Shown: positions 63,601 through 64,000 of the stretch, one piece after another
How positions within the stretch are numbered: position 1 is the stretch's first letter
Layout of the letters: each line of letters starts with the position of its first letter
Origin: Haemaphysalis longicornis
Lineage: Eukaryota > Arthropoda > Arachnida > Ixodida > Ixodidae
Direction of reading: 5' to 3'
NCBI GenBank assembly: GCA_013339765.2
Contig: CM023449.1
Location: 111,415,778-111,479,777 of the forward strand
DNA: 64,000 nt
The notes under the pieces: generated by a model
The model's database searches: none
What the model was told of the DNA's origin: nothing
The model's input: the letters and a program-made list of their open reading frames with translations, nothing else
Position numbers and translations under genes: made by a program

Positions 63601-63822
63601 CGCTGTGGCGCCTTTTAATTGTAATTCAGTTTTCGTTGTCTTGTCTTATTTTATGTTCATGCTTCGTAGTCTCCTGTAAATAAGTGTAAATAGGTTTTTT
63701 CTTCATCATTTACTCGCCTGGTCTCATCATCGGGTTCTTCACCATCCTCCACGACGACACCACCCACCACAACAACGAACCAAACTTTACTGGTGGGTTT
63801 ACGGACCCCGAGCTTCATTCCT

Positions 63823-64000
63823 ATGAACAGACCTCGAGAACACCGGGCTTCAGCGGGGAAGGGCACGGAGTCAAGGTGGCCAATAGTCAACATGAGAGAG
63901 ACGGGTGTGCAGCGGGTGATCGGCGAAAATGAACCCGGACCGGACATCTCGACGGACACCAACCAGACTTCTGGGCGAAAGAAATTTCGGCTTGAAAATT
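63823..64000 (+). CDS. ORF open at the window edge (possible element ORF1)
   Basis: ATG at 63823 opens a frame that stays open to base 64000 (59 residues, basic and polar, ending GRKKFRLEN). It follows a leader with TGTAAATAAGTGTAAATAGG and C-rich ACCATCCTCCACGACGAC. The leader style and the start resemble an ORF1 of an I-like LINE, but no domain is visible in the part present. Confidence 0.3.
   Translation, partial: MNRPREHRASAGKGTESRWPIVNMRETGVQRVIGENEPGPDISTDTNQTSGRKKFRLEN

Overview
This window looks like a transposon-dense, intergenic or heterochromatic part of a large arthropod genome. The best guess is a hard tick (Ixodidae). This rests on the mix of Ty3/Gypsy elements, RNase H-bearing I-like LINEs, a GIY-YIG Penelope-like element and tRNA-bearing short repeats, on the long (TA)n tracts, and on the style of the LINE proteins. 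The species is inference. I found no convincing single-copy host gene.

Layout. 1-1560: three and a half tandem copies of a ~460-bp repeat, each carrying a tRNA-like module. 1612-5552: broken Gypsy element Gyp-A (minus). 5607-14728: a Penelope-like element (PLE, minus) with hammerhead-ribozyme-like motifs at its 3' side. It is split by a complete I-like LINE (LineA, 7386-13192, flanked by a 14-bp target-site duplication) and by a tRNA-SINE-like insertion (about 6758-7345). 14870-18179: Gyp-B (minus), internally deleted. 18217-18465: a solo-LTR-like unit. 18570-23912: Gyp-C (minus), with two 228-bp LTRs. 24290-24530: an inverted repeat made of PLE terminal sequence. 24533-31598: Gyp-E (plus), with ~610-bp LTRs, PBS, gag, pro, RT, RNase H, integrase and PPT. 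31663-38847: Gyp-D (minus), carrying three later insertions. 38850-40430: (TA)n tracts and an inverted cluster of the same repeat family as at 1-1560, but with a different tRNA module.

40430-42950 is unclassified. 42953-54786 is a very large imperfect palindrome centred near 50.96 kb. Its arms contain a CR1-like LINE remnant. The left arm was later hit by two I-like LINEs (LineB minus, LineC plus), and the right arm by a 0.43-kb terminal-inverted-repeat element. From 54.8 kb to the end there are short repeats, a tandem 54-bp (18-residue) repeat, a LINE fragment, a G/C homopolymer palindrome, a fold-back element and a tandem 217-bp duplication. An ORF that may begin another element runs off the window end.

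How the parts relate: nearly every pol gene carries frameshifts, stops or lost catalytic residues, so most copies look dead. Gyp-E and Gyp-C are structurally the most complete. Nesting gives relative ages: the PLE is older than LineA, and the palindrome is older than LineB, LineC and the 0.43-kb element. Almost every LTR end touches a (TA)n tract, which points to a shared insertion preference.
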